DNA of 64,000 bases from Polaribacter vadi (GTDB lineage Bacteria; Bacteroidota; Bacteroidia; Flavobacteriales; Flavobacteriaceae): the NCBI RefSeq assembly GCF_001761365.1, contig NZ_CP017477.1, positions 1,672,501 to 1,736,500 on the forward strand. The letters are read 5' to 3'. The notes beneath the pieces were generated by a model. That model did not search any database, was not told the origin of the DNA, and worked only from the letters and a program-made list of their open reading frames with translations. Shown in pieces: positions 35,823-45,260 of the stretch (positions within the stretch are counted from its first letter, which is position 1; every line of letters starts with the position of its first letter). A program made the translations under genes and the position numbers.

Positions 35823-36106
35823 ATAAATTTTAAAACCAATGTAATTAAAGCTATTACAATGGTTGTTATTAAAACTCCTTTTGCTCTATTATCTTGTTTC
35901 TTTTTAATAAACACAAAGAATACAAATAAATTAGGAATTGCAGCAATCGATAAAATTTTGCCATACAAATTGCCATCCTGAATCATTTGTAATGTTTCAC
36001 TAAAACTGAATTTAGAGAAATATTCAATGTATAAAAAACAACCTCCAGCTGTTGCAAATAACGAGACTAAAATGCCAATTAAAATGTCTTTTTTTACAGT
36101 TCCCAA
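35819..36106 (-). CDS. Small membrane protein between surE and lpxB
   Basis: 95 residues, three hydrophobic segments (ILIGILVSLFATAGGCFLYIEYF, ILSIAAIPNLFVFFVFI, LITTIVIALITLVLKFI) with a Lys/Asp-rich loop between the second and third. It overlaps surE by 13 nt at its start and lpxB by 4 nt at its end, so it is clearly part of the operon. Flavobacterial genomes often keep a protein like this in this place; no function is known. Confidence 0.85.
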   Translation of the reverse strand: MGTVKKDILIGILVSLFATAGGCFLYIEYFSKFSFSETLQMIQDGNLYGKILSIAAIPNLFVFFVFIKKKQDNRAKGVLITTIVIALITLVLKFI

Positions 36107-36864
36107 GAGTTTAATTTTTGAATCATGTGATGTGCTGTTAAATCGAACTGAACAGGAACAATAGATATAAAGCCATTTTCTAAAGCGTAAACATCTGTAT
36201 CTTGTCCTTTATCTCTATTTACAAATTCGCCAGAAAGCCAATAATATTCTTTACCAAAAGGGCTTTTTCGTTTGTCGAAAATCTCTTTCCAAACTCCCAT
36301 TGCTTGTCTGCAAATTTTAGTTCCTTTTATTTCTTCTTTCTTTAAATTAGGAATATTTACGTTCAAAACAATTCCTTCTGGCAACCCATTTAAAAGTGCA
36401 TTTAGCGTTATTTTTTTTACGAAATCTTCACATTGTTTAAAATCTGCATGCCATTTAAAATCTAATAACGAAAAACCAATTGCAGGAATGCCTTCAATAC
36501 CAGCTTCAATTGCTGCACTCATTGTGCCTGAATAAATAACATTTATAGAGGAGTTTGAACCATGATTAATACCTGAAACGCACAAATCTGGCTTTTTATT
36601 TAAAATTTCGCTAATTGCCATTTTTACACAATCTGCAGGAGTTCCAGAACAAGTATATTCTAATTGTGGTCCATCATCAATTGTTATAGGATTGCAAGTC
36701 AAAACATTATCAACAGTAATTGCATGGCCCATTCCACTTTGTGGACTATCAGGAGCAACCACAACTACTTCTCCAATTTTGTTCATTATACTTATAAGTG
36801 CTCTAATTCCTGGAGCTGTAATTCCATCATCATTAGTCACTAGAATTAAAGGTCTTTCTTGCAT
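36094..36864 (-). CDS. surE: 5'/3'-nucleotidase SurE
   Basis: 256 residues from ATG 36864. Metal-dependent nucleoside monophosphatase. The metal-binding motif LVTNDDGITAPGI at the N terminus, SGMGHAITV, CSGTPADCVK and SGINHGSNSSINVIYSGTM are diagnostic. The frame extends seven codons upstream to a TTG (36885), but MQERPLILVTNDDG is the usual N terminus, so I use the ATG. First gene of the surE, membrane protein, lpxB, NlpC operon. Confidence 0.96.
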   Translation of the reverse strand: MQERPLILVTNDDGITAPGIRALISIMNKIGEVVVVAPDSPQSGMGHAITVDNVLTCNPITIDDGPQLEYTCSGTPADCVKMAISEILNKKPDLCVSGINHGSNSSINVIYSGTMSAAIEAGIEGIPAIGFSLLDFKWHADFKQCEDFVKKITLNALLNGLPEGIVLNVNIPNLKKEEIKGTKICRQAMGVWKEIFDKRKSPFGKEYYWLSGEFVNRDKGQDTDVYALENGFISIVPVQFDLTAHHMIQKLNSWEL

Positions 36865-37084
36865 GAATTTATGTTTAAGGTTCAATATTTAGTATTAAAA
36901 TTTCGTTTTTAAATATTGAATTTAGAATCTGTTTGAACAAAGATAATTTATTTTATACGATAATCTTTTTAACATTTTATAAAGAGTAAAAAGATCAATT
37001 TTTAATTAATATTGTAGCAGTTACAAATTATGGCACTATTTTAGTAGTTCAGTAACAAATAAATAAAATAACGACACTATATAT

Positions 37085-39223
37085 ATGAAGACGAAATTTA
37101 GATTTAGCATTCCTTTTTTAGCATTTTTTTTATTGATAAGCAGTTTATCTATAAATGCTTCTGAAGTAAATTCTGATGTAAATAATGACCCTGAAAAAGA
37201 TAAGGTTTTAATTTACGTATTAAAAAACATTTTAACGAGAGGTCATTTTGTAGTAAAAGACATGAACGACGATTTTTCTGAAATTGTTTATAATAGTTTT
37301 ATTGATGGTTTAGACCCAAGTAAAAGATATTTTACGCAAGCAGACTTAAAGGAATTCTCTAAGTACAAATATAAAATTGACAATCAGCTTTTAGAGGATG
37401 ATTTATCTTTTTATAAATTGGTCTATGGCCGTTTTTTACATAAAATTAAAAATGCAAAATCTTATTATGGAGATTTATTAGCACAACCTTTTAATTTTGA
37501 TGAAAACGAAACGATTGATTTAGATTTTGAAAAAGTTCCTTTTGCTAAAAATGATAATGAGTTAATTGATTATTGGAGAAAGCAATTAAAACTACAAACA
37601 TTAAGCAGAATTGAAGAGCAAACAGCATTACAAAAAAATAAACTTGAAAAAGATAAGAATTACAAAGTAAAATCTTTTGCAACTTTAGAGAAAGAAGCAA
37701 GAAAAGAAGTCCTAAAAAATATGGACGATTTATACATAAGAATTGAAGAATTAGAACATGATGATTGGTTTTCTACTTTTTTAAATTCAGTTGTTGGTGC
37801 TTTTGATCCTCATACAACTTATATGGATCCTACAATTAAAGAGCGTTTTGACCAAACTATTTCTGGAAAATTAGAAGGAATTGGAGCTCGTTTGCAGAAA
37901 AAAGGAATCTATACACATGTATCTGATTTAGTAATTGGTGGTCCAGCTTCTAAACAAGGAGAATTGGAACCAGATGATATTATTTTGAAAGTTGCTCAAG
38001 GAGATGAAGAGCCTCTGGATATTGTTGGAATGCGTTTAGATGATGCCATAAAATTTATTAAAGGTCCTAAAGGAACTGAAGTACGATTAACAGTTAAGAA
38101 AAAATTAGATGGTTCTATAAAAGTTATTTCTATTATTAGAGATGTTGTTCAACTAGATGAAACTTTTGTAAAAAGTAGCATTGTAGAGAAAAATGGAAAA
38201 AAATATGCAATTATAGATTTACCAAGTTTTTACATAGATTTTAGCGATGATAATTACAGAGATTCTGCAAAAGATATGGAAAAGGAAATTGAAAGATTAA
38301 AAGCAGAAGGTGTAGTTGGTTTAATTGTAGATTTAAGAAATAATGGTGGTGGTTCTTTAAAAACAGCCATTGAAATTTCTGGATTGTTTATAGATCAAGG
38401 ACCTATTGTTCAAGTAAAATATAGAGGAGAAGATCCTGTTGTAAAAAAAGATATAGATCCACAAATTCAGTGGGAAGGTTCTGTTGTGGTTTTGGTAAAT
38501 GAATTTTCGGCATCTGCATCAGAAATATTTGCAGCAGCTATGCAAGATTATAAAAGAGCGGTTATTTTAGGTGGAAACCAAACCTATGGAAAAGGAACTG
38601 TTCAGAATATTTTACCTATCAATCAATTTTACCCAAAATACGAGAAAGATTTAGGTTACTTAAAAATGACCATTCAAAAATTTTATAGAGTTAATGGAGG
38701 TTCTACACAAAAAGAAGGTGTGTATTCAGATATTGCAATGCCTAGTAGATATAGTTATATGAAGTTTGGTGAGCGTGATTTAGATGGAGCTTTGGCTTGG
38801 GATAAAGTGCCACAAGCAAAATATACGCAAACTAATTCCTATGCTAATTTTAACGATGTTGTATATAATAGTAAAGAAAGAATTGCAAACGATACCAATT
38901 TTAAATTGGTAAACGAATATGCAAAATGGTTAAAGAAAAGCCAGGATGAAACTACTTTCTCTTTAAATTCTAAAGCTTTTTTTACAGATAGTGAGGCTAA
39001 AGAAAAAGATGCAGGTAAATTTAAATCTGTTTTCGATTATAAATCGAACCTAACATTTTTATCTCCTAGATACGAACAAGACTTATTTAAAACCAACCAA
39101 GATTTAGCTGATAAAAGATTGGCTTGGCATAAAAACTTAGCAAAAGACATGTATGTTTCTGAAGCTTTAAATGTTTTAAGTGAATTAAAGTTAAGAGATA
39201 AAGGTGAAATTGTAAAAAACTAA
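37085..39223 (+). CDS. prc: C-terminal processing (tail-specific) protease, S41
   Basis: 712 residues. Signal peptide (about 1-26), N-terminal helical domain (about 30-235), PDZ domain (about 255-345, RLQKKGIYTHVSDLVIGGPA), the S41 protease core and a long C-terminal DUF3340-like helical domain. Catalytic dyad: S477 in EFSASASEIFAAAMQDY and K503 in YGKGTVQ. The Prc/Tsp group (650-720 residues) degrades periplasmic proteins with non-polar C termini and influences peptidoglycan hydrolases. A single gene behind a 200-bp upstream region. Confidence 0.96.
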   Translation: MKTKFRFSIPFLAFFLLISSLSINASEVNSDVNNDPEKDKVLIYVLKNILTRGHFVVKDMNDDFSEIVYNSFIDGLDPSKRYFTQADLKEFSKYKYKIDNQLLEDDLSFYKLVYGRFLHKIKNAKSYYGDLLAQPFNFDENETIDLDFEKVPFAKNDNELIDYWRKQLKLQTLSRIEEQTALQKNKLEKDKNYKVKSFATLEKEARKEVLKNMDDLYIRIEELEHDDWFSTFLNSVVGAFDPHTTYMDPTIKERFDQTISGKLEGIGARLQKKGIYTHVSDLVIGGPASKQGELEPDDIILKVAQGDEEPLDIVGMRLDDAIKFIKGPKGTEVRLTVKKKLDGSIKVISIIRDVVQLDETFVKSSIVEKNGKKYAIIDLPSFYIDFSDDNYRDSAKDMEKEIERLKAEGVVGLIVDLRNNGGGSLKTAIEISGLFIDQGPIVQVKYRGEDPVVKKDIDPQIQWEGSVVVLVNEFSASASEIFAAAMQDYKRAVILGGNQTYGKGTVQNILPINQFYPKYEKDLGYLKMTIQKFYRVNGGSTQKEGVYSDIAMPSRYSYMKFGERDLDGALAWDKVPQAKYTQTNSYANFNDVVYNSKERIANDTNFKLVNEYAKWLKKSQDETTFSLNSKAFFTDSEAKEKDAGKFKSVFDYKSNLTFLSPRYEQDLFKTNQDLADKRLAWHKNLAKDMYVSEALNVLSELKLRDKGEIVKN

Positions 39224-39247
39224 AAAGTAAAATAATAACAATATAAG

Positions 39248-39280
39248 CCTGATGTGTTTCTAAAACATATCAGGTTTTTT
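39248..39280 (+). terminator. Intrinsic terminator after the tail-specific protease
   Basis: 12-bp stem CCTGATGTGTTT (39248-39259) / AAACATATCAGG (39263-39274), with one G-U pair, followed by six T. The thioesterase gene starts 13 nt later. Confidence 0.85.
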
Positions 39281-39292
39281 AATTTTATATAA

Positions 39293-39742
39293 ATGACATT
39301 CCAAATTACATTCCCAACAAAATGGTCGGATTTTGACCCAAACAGACACATGCGTCACACAGCTTATAATGAATATGCTGCAGAAGTGAGAGTACGTTAT
39401 TTTAAATCTCAAAATTTTTCTATTGATGAATTTACTAAACATAATATTGGTCCTATTTTGTTTGAAGAATACACATCCTTTAGAAAGGAAATTCATTTAG
39501 GAGAAAATATTTCTGTGACTATGAAACTAAATGGATTGTCTAAAAATGGTGAACGTTGGAAAATTACTCACGAAGTTTTTAATGAAGCACGACAACTTTC
39601 TGCTATTATAAAAGTATATGGAGCTTGGATTGATTTATCAAAAAGAAAATTAACAACACCTCCAAAAGAAGCACAAGACTTATTCATAAATGCTGAAAGA
39701 ACTGCTGATTTTGAAGAAATAGTTTTAAAATCTAAAAGTTAA
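39293..39742 (+). CDS. Acyl-CoA thioesterase of the 4HBT hot-dog family
   Basis: 149 residues. Hot-dog fold with the 4HBT signature WSDFDPNRHMRHTAYNEYAAEVRVRY, where the D in DFDPNRH is the usual catalytic residue. Hydrolyses acyl-CoA thioesters; exact chain length cannot be predicted. The promoter must lie within the preceding 70 bp, since a terminator closes the protease gene at 39280. Confidence 0.88.
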   Translation: MTFQITFPTKWSDFDPNRHMRHTAYNEYAAEVRVRYFKSQNFSIDEFTKHNIGPILFEEYTSFRKEIHLGENISVTMKLNGLSKNGERWKITHEVFNEARQLSAIIKVYGAWIDLSKRKLTTPPKEAQDLFINAERTADFEEIVLKSKS

Positions 39743-39902
39743 AACTTCACATTATAATTATAAGTTTTTAATTATATAACTAAAAAAGCACTTATTAAAC
39801 TGATTTACATAACAATAAAGATGTGTTTATTCTTAAATCATTATATATAATGATAAGGATTTATAGAATTTACGGATTATTTTATCAAAAAAATTGAAAT
39901 CT

Positions 39903-39958
39903 TATAACAGAACAAAAAAATTGTGTAACACAAAACCTTGGTGTTGGTTGTTTCTTTG
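39903..39958 (+). promoter_or_regulatory. Tandem TRTAAC boxes and weak -7 element before the first AraC gene
   Basis: TATAAC (39903-39908) and TGTAAC (39924-39929) are direct repeats 21 bp apart, and a poor -7 box TTTCTTTG (39951-39958) starts 27 nt after the second. No -33 TTG is at the right distance. The same layout is found at 45261-45316. Two direct half-sites two helical turns apart next to a weak promoter is how AraC-family activators bind, so this looks like an activator site, perhaps for the gene's own product. Confidence 0.55.
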
Positions 39959-40014
39959 TAGTGTGATTATTATGTAACACACAAACAGAATTATTAACTA
40001 GAAAACAATCAACC

Positions 40015-41025
40015 ATGAAGACTATAAATTTAAATTTGTTCGATAAGAAATCAATATTTACAACTTTACAAAATGATTTAGGTGGAAAGTTAACAACGTA
40101 TCATAAAGAAACTGAATTCGAAATTGATAGACAATTAGGATCAGGAACTATTAGAGGTATTGAGTTAGAAAATGGGGTTACTTTTTTAGAATTCGATTTA
40201 ACTTGCAAAGAAGATTTAAATATTGTTGTTACAAATAGCGCAAAAACGAACGTTAATTTTATGTATTGTAGTAAAGGTGAACTTTCTCACTCTTTTGAAA
40301 AGCAATCAAAAAAATTAACAGTAGAAGCTTTTCAAACAAGTATTATTGCCAATATTGAGTCTTCTTCAAATATATTAGAACTTAAAAGTGGTATCAACAT
40401 AAAAAGTACCTTAATTTCTGTAAATACAACTTCAGAAAACTCAAGCATTAATAATAAGTTAAGAGAAATTTTTATCAACAATAAAAAAGATGATTTTTTC
40501 TACTGTGGTTCTTATAACTTTAAAATTTCTGAAACTATAAAGCAAATTGATGCTATTAAAAATGAAGGAATTGTAAGAACTTTATTAATTAACGGTTTTG
40601 TAAATGTTGTGTTGGCTTTAGAAATTGAGCAACATAATATAGATATTAATAATGCTGAAATTAGATCAGCATCTTTAACTAAAAATGAAATGAGTATTGT
40701 TAAAGAAATGTCTGACTATATCCAAAATTATTACGATACTAACTTACAAATAACTGAGTTAGAAAGAAAATCTGGCTTAACAGCTGCTAAATTACAAGAA
40801 GGTTTTAAACTTTTACATGGGTTAACAATTTGTGAATATGTTAAATATGTAAGACTTACAAAAGCTGAAGAATTAATTTCTACAACCGATTTAAGCATCT
40901 CTGAAATTGTATATAGTTTAGGTTTTAGTAGTAGAAGTTATTTCTCTAAAATATTCAAAGAAAAATATAATTGTTCACCAGTAACTTATAAGAAAAATAA
41001 TAAAATGGTTGCAATATCTGCATAA
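40015..41025 (+). CDS. AraC-family transcriptional regulator (paralogue 1)
   Basis: 336 residues. A roughly 220-residue N-terminal domain of unknown ligand (beta-rich, with FLEFDLTCKEDLNIVV and VNFMYCSKGELSHSFEK) precedes the double helix-turn-helix AraC domain (about 232-330: YDTNLQITELERKSGL, DLSISEIVYSLGFSSRSYFSK, YNCSPVTYKK). It aligns in both parts with the AraC proteins at 47055-48500 and 48508-49539, so these are paralogues. The promoter carries tandem TRTAAC boxes. Target genes are unknown. Confidence 0.93.
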   Translation: MKTINLNLFDKKSIFTTLQNDLGGKLTTYHKETEFEIDRQLGSGTIRGIELENGVTFLEFDLTCKEDLNIVVTNSAKTNVNFMYCSKGELSHSFEKQSKKLTVEAFQTSIIANIESSSNILELKSGINIKSTLISVNTTSENSSINNKLREIFINNKKDDFFYCGSYNFKISETIKQIDAIKNEGIVRTLLINGFVNVVLALEIEQHNIDINNAEIRSASLTKNEMSIVKEMSDYIQNYYDTNLQITELERKSGLTAAKLQEGFKLLHGLTICEYVKYVRLTKAEELISTTDLSISEIVYSLGFSSRSYFSKIFKEKYNCSPVTYKKNNKMVAISA

Positions 41026-41052
41026 AAACTCAACCAGTAATTATTCTACAAG

Positions 41053-41089
41053 AAACAGTATATCTCTAAAAATTAGAGATATACTGTTT
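41053..41089. terminator. Bidirectional terminator between convergent genes
   Basis: 17-bp perfect stem (41053-41069 with 41073-41089), loop AAA, A-rich on the left and TTTTCTTTG on the right, so it can serve both strands. Unusually, the last codons and TAG stop of the minus-strand DUF3095 gene (41066) lie inside the stem. Confidence 0.88.
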
Positions 41090-42241
41090 TCTTTGTTTTA
41101 TTTTATACTCAACAGAAGCAGTTGTATAACCACCTTCTGTACCATCTACAAAATGAATATGCTTTTTCTCTCTATCTTCTACATAACAAGACATTATAGA
41201 AGCGTAGGTTTTATGAAAACCATAAATAATTTTCTTTTGCGTTTCTAAAGTATCAAGAAAAAACCTCAATTTACCTAATTGTTTTTCATCACCAGAAATT
41301 ACAGTATTTATAGAACCATCTAACATAATTGTGTCAGAAAGTTGCGTAACTCTATATAAGTATAATTTACCTGCTTTGAAAAACTTAAAATAATATTGCC
41401 CTAAAAATGTTATTAGCCAATTATTCATTAAATAAGCACTTTTAAAAACACCAATTCTTGTGTGCATTTCCTTTCTAATTTTTTCAAAAGTTGGTTTTAG
41501 CTTTAAATTTTTCATGGTTATAGGATTACGTTTGTTTAGATTTCCAAAAATGTAATCTATCTCATTCATAATCTCATTAAAAATTTCTGCCTGTTTTGTT
41601 TCACTAGTTGCACCAATTAAAAGACACACTATTTTTTTATTGTCTCCTGAAGGATAAATTTCATCCCATCTACATTCCATCCCTTCTAAATCTACTTTAA
41701 TTTCTTCCTCTTTTAAATTTACCTCTTTCGTAAAATTTTCCTTAATTTTAGATTCAGCATATTTTAACCCATTACCAAGAATTACTGGAGTTGTTAAGTA
41801 ATTGTTTACTTTTAATTTTGATATTCTTAACGTATATTTATGTTGATATACATCATCTACAACTAAACTACCAACTCTTAAATCTAAGCCTAAAGTTCTT
41901 TTAATATGCAAACTATAATCTGTTAAAACAATCAACAAATTATCTATAATTGATGATGGCACCATAAAGGTTGCTCCATCACCACCAAAAAAATAAGGAA
42001 TTCTTAAACTTGGATCTATCTTTTTTAAAGCATTTAAAACTGCAATAATACTTCCAGTAGCTGTTAAGTTTACATCATTATGTTTGCCTTCTGCTACTGC
42101 ATTAGAAGATCCTTGAACATCTGTTACTAAAATATGCCAGTTCTTTGGCACACTGCTAAATAAGTTTTCATTTTGCAATAAATCTTTTAATGAAATTTCG
42201 TTTTTAGTAATATTTTTATAAAAACTAGTATAATCTTTCAT
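41066..42241 (-). CDS. DUF3095 protein, nucleotidyl-cyclase-like
   Basis: 391 residues, soluble. The N-terminal half shows the DUF3095 signature: ILVTDVQGSSNAVAEGKHNDVN, where the D of TDVQGS occupies the place of a metal-binding Asp in class III cyclases, IIAVLNALKK, and YFFGGDGATFMVP, which resembles the second metal site (GGDGxxxxxP). The family is annotated without function, but the two motifs and spacing are those of an adenylate/guanylate cyclase fold. The rest is helical with a possible regulatory role. Convergent with the AraC gene. A signalling nucleotide product is possible, unproven. Confidence 0.85.
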   Translation of the reverse strand: MKDYTSFYKNITKNEISLKDLLQNENLFSSVPKNWHILVTDVQGSSNAVAEGKHNDVNLTATGSIIAVLNALKKIDPSLRIPYFFGGDGATFMVPSSIIDNLLIVLTDYSLHIKRTLGLDLRVGSLVVDDVYQHKYTLRISKLKVNNYLTTPVILGNGLKYAESKIKENFTKEVNLKEEEIKVDLEGMECRWDEIYPSGDNKKIVCLLIGATSETKQAEIFNEIMNEIDYIFGNLNKRNPITMKNLKLKPTFEKIRKEMHTRIGVFKSAYLMNNWLITFLGQYYFKFFKAGKLYLYRVTQLSDTIMLDGSINTVISGDEKQLGKLRFFLDTLETQKKIIYGFHKTYASIMSCYVEDREKKHIHFVDGTEGGYTTASVEYKIKQRKQYISNF

Positions 42242-42362
42242 AACAAAACAATTAAGGTAAATAGCTATTTATTTTCTTGTAAAATTATACTAATAAAAAT
42301 TAATTTACTTATTTTTATTGAAAGATTTTTTGGTTTATAAAACGCTAATTTAATTATAGTTA

Positions 42363-42920
42363 ATGAAAATATTTGTAAAATTCGATTTGCATTCCGTTTG
42401 CACAAAGGTGTTAGAAAATACACTTAACAACTCACAAATTAAACATACGATGCTAGGTTTTGGCGAAGTAGATTTGCAGGGATCTCCCAGTAAAGAAACC
42501 ATGCAGGAGCTTGCTGAAAAATTAAGCGAGTATCATATAGAAATAGTTCAAGACCAAAAAAGTATCTTAGTACAAAAAATAAAAGATACTATTATAGATA
42601 TGGTTTTTAATACAGATAATAATTTACATGTAAAAAGTTCTGTATATTTATCGGAAGCATTAGATCATAGCTATGGGTATTTAGCAAATTTATTTTCTGA
42701 AGTTACCTATACATCCATAGAAAATTTTATAATTCTCCAAAAAATAGAATATACAAAACAATTAATATTAAAAGAAAATTTAAGTTTAACAGAAATTGCA
42801 TTTAAATTAAATTACTCAAGTGTTGCACATTTAAGTACTCAATTTAAAAAAACGACAGGAATTACACCCTCTTCTTTTCAAAGAATCATAGCAAAAAGAA
42901 AAGAATTACTTAAAAAATAA
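42363..42920 (+). CDS. Short AraC-family regulator with a ferredoxin-like N-terminal domain
   Basis: 185 residues. Residues 1-75 (FVKFDLHSVCTKVLENTL, FGEVDLQG, HIEIVQDQKS) look like a small alpha/beta domain with the beta-alpha-beta-beta-alpha-beta rhythm of HMA/ACT folds; the remainder is a compact AraC DNA-binding domain with SLTEIAFKLNYSSVAHLSTQFKK. This short type is widespread in Bacteroidota. It starts a three-gene operon with a receiver protein (3-nt gap) and a histidine kinase. Confidence 0.88.
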   Translation: MKIFVKFDLHSVCTKVLENTLNNSQIKHTMLGFGEVDLQGSPSKETMQELAEKLSEYHIEIVQDQKSILVQKIKDTIIDMVFNTDNNLHVKSSVYLSEALDHSYGYLANLFSEVTYTSIENFIILQKIEYTKQLILKENLSLTEIAFKLNYSSVAHLSTQFKKTTGITPSSFQRIIAKRKELLKK

Positions 42921-42923
42921 GTT

Positions 42924-43370
42924 ATGAATGAAAATTATATAAATGTTGTATTAGCTGATGATGATGAGGATGATCGCCTATTTTTTTCTGAAGCTTTTGA
43001 TGAATTAAAAATAAACACCAAAGTTAGTACTTTTAACGATGGCGTTTATTTAATGGATTATTTTAATAGTGAAGACGCTATTTTACCTCAAGTACTTTTT
43101 TTGGACTTAAATATGCCAAGAAAATCTGGCTTAGATTGTTTAAAAGAATTAAGAGCTGACGAAAAATTTAAAGATGTTGCTATTGCAATATACTCCACAT
43201 CATCCTCTGAAGAAGATGTAGAAAACACTTTTGTATTGGGCGCAAATATTTATATAAAAAAACCAAGCGATTTTAAAAGTTTAAAAAAAGTATTGTCTGA
43301 TGTTGTTACCTTAAATTGGCAATATCATACAAATGGTTTAAATAAAGATAACTTTCTATTACGTTTATAA
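42924..43370 (+). CDS. Single-domain response regulator (Rcp1-like)
   Basis: 148 residues, only a receiver domain. Acidic triplet DDD at 12-14, phospho-acceptor D61 in FLDLNMPRKSG, the switch Thr/Ser in YSTSS and the lysine in IKKPSDF. Its proportions (extended loop, no output domain) match the Rcp1 group that pairs with phytochrome-like kinases. Its stop overlaps the kinase ATG by 1 nt (TAATG), so it is coupled to the kinase and is presumably its target. Confidence 0.94.
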   Translation: MNENYINVVLADDDEDDRLFFSEAFDELKINTKVSTFNDGVYLMDYFNSEDAILPQVLFLDLNMPRKSGLDCLKELRADEKFKDVAIAIYSTSSSEEDVENTFVLGANIYIKKPSDFKSLKKVLSDVVTLNWQYHTNGLNKDNFLLRL

Positions 43371-45151
43371 TGATTACAAGAATTAAAAAAAAATCTCCTT
43401 TATTTATTAAAATATCTTTCTACATCGCTTTATTAATTATTGTAGTTGCAGGAGCTATTGCTTTTAAAACAACTAAAAACCTTTCTAAATCTTCTGAGTT
43501 AGTTGTAGAAACTTATATGGTTAATGTGCAATTAGAGCAGATATTTTCTTATTTAAAAGATGCAGAAACTGGGCAAAGAGGTTTTATTATTACCAATGAT
43601 TCTATGTATTTAGAGCCATATGTTAAGAGTAGAGAAAGTATAAATAATAGTTTTGCAGAACTTAAAGAACTTACAAAAGAAAACGATTTTCAGCAAAACA
43701 ACTTAAAAGATTTAAGTTCTTTAATTGATAAAAGACTTAATAATTTTGAAAGATCGTCAAGTTTTTCTGTCAATGATAATTTAGAAAGTCCCAAATTTGA
43801 TCCCGTTTTTTTTGAGGGAAAAGAGTTAATGGATGCTATTAGAAATAAAATTTCTGAAATGATTGAACATGAAAGAGTTGAATTATTAAGAAGACAAGAA
43901 GACTACCAAACTGATGTATTATTAACACCTATTTTTTTATTTTTTCTTATTTTATTTTCAATAGCACTTGTTTTATTAGCCTATTATAAAATAACAAAAG
44001 ATATAGAATCCTTAAAAAGTTATAATGAAGAACTAGAAACTTTTAAAGAATCTGCAAATCAATCTGAAATAATTAGCAAACATGGTAACTGGATTTGGGA
44101 TATTGAAGAAGAAACCTACATTTATTCTGACAATTTGTATCGTTTATTAGGAGAACAACCTCAATCTTTTATACCAAATTTAGATACCTTTATGACGTAT
44201 GTACATCCTGATGATAGAGAAAAACTAGAAAAAGATGTAGCAGCTATGATGGAAAATGAACATTTACCATTTGTCCATTTTAGAGTTATCCAGAAAAGTG
44301 GTAATATAAAACGCTTAAAATCTTATGCGCAAGTTTTAGAATTAGATGGTGTTAGAAAACTAATTGGTACAACTTCGGATGTTACTGATGAGTTTGAAAG
44401 CTTTAGATTGTTAGAAGAAAGAAATGCTGAATTAGAAAGAAATAACAAAGAACTTTCTGCTTTTAACCATGTTGCAAGTCATGATTTACAAGAACCTTTG
44501 CGAAAAATTCAAACATTTTTATCGCGTTTAGTAGATAAAGAATCTGATAATTTATCTAAAAACGGACAAGTATATATTTCTAGAATACAAAATGCAGCTT
44601 CAAGAATGCGTTTATTAATAGACGATCTTTTACAATTTTCTAGAACAAATAAATCTGAAAAAGTTTTTGAAACAGCCAATATTAATTTAATATTAGAAGG
44701 CGCAAAACAAGATTTAGCAGAAGCAATATCCGATTCTAACGCTTTGATAACTTCAGATACATTTCCTGTAATGTATGTAATTCCGTTTCAGATTCAACAA
44801 TTATTCTCTAATTTAATTAGTAATTCTATAAAATATCAAAAGGGAGATTCTATACCAGAAATTTCTATTAAATATAATAGAATAAATGCTATTGAAGAAG
44901 ATAAATTAGTAAAACCAAAAAAAGAGCATTATCATAAACTAACATTTACAGATAATGGTATTGGTTTTAAAAATGAATATGCAGAAAAAATATTTGTCCT
45001 ATTTAATAGACTACATGGAAAAAGCGATTTTTCTGGAACAGGAATTGGTTTATCAATTTGTAAAAAAATAGTAGAAAACCATAAAGGTTATATTTTTGCA
45101 AACGGAACTCCAGATAAAGGAGCCACATTTGAAGTTTACTTGCCTATTTAA
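43370..45151 (+). CDS. CHASE3-PAS sensor histidine kinase
   Basis: 593 residues. Transmembrane helix 1 (about 14-32), periplasmic CHASE3 domain (about 35-180) with the motif YLKDAETGQRGFIITND, helix 2 (about 186-206), a PAS domain (about 225-345: HGNWIWDIEEETYIYSDNLY), HisKA with phospho-acceptor H371 in VASHDLQEPLRK and HATPase_c ending GTGIGLSICKKIVENHKG. The DLQEPLRKI form and the linked Rcp1-like regulator are typical of phytochrome-like kinases, although no photosensory GAF/PHY is present. Confidence 0.95.
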   Translation: MITRIKKKSPLFIKISFYIALLIIVVAGAIAFKTTKNLSKSSELVVETYMVNVQLEQIFSYLKDAETGQRGFIITNDSMYLEPYVKSRESINNSFAELKELTKENDFQQNNLKDLSSLIDKRLNNFERSSSFSVNDNLESPKFDPVFFEGKELMDAIRNKISEMIEHERVELLRRQEDYQTDVLLTPIFLFFLILFSIALVLLAYYKITKDIESLKSYNEELETFKESANQSEIISKHGNWIWDIEEETYIYSDNLYRLLGEQPQSFIPNLDTFMTYVHPDDREKLEKDVAAMMENEHLPFVHFRVIQKSGNIKRLKSYAQVLELDGVRKLIGTTSDVTDEFESFRLLEERNAELERNNKELSAFNHVASHDLQEPLRKIQTFLSRLVDKESDNLSKNGQVYISRIQNAASRMRLLIDDLLQFSRTNKSEKVFETANINLILEGAKQDLAEAISDSNALITSDTFPVMYVIPFQIQQLFSNLISNSIKYQKGDSIPEISIKYNRINAIEEDKLVKPKKEHYHKLTFTDNGIGFKNEYAEKIFVLFNRLHGKSDFSGTGIGLSICKKIVENHKGYIFANGTPDKGATFEVYLPI

Positions 45152-45260
45152 TAGTTGTATATTAATTTATTCTTCACGAAATAATTTTTTTCATTTGATT
45201 AAAATTAAGTAATAATAGCTTTAAGGTTTTTATCATTTAAAATCTTATATATGGGAATTT

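Noticed and set aside
37012..37044. TTG-N22-TATTTTAG as the promoter of the tail-specific protease
   Set aside because: The spacing is too long and the -7 box departs from TAnnTTTG at one key position, so it was not annotated.
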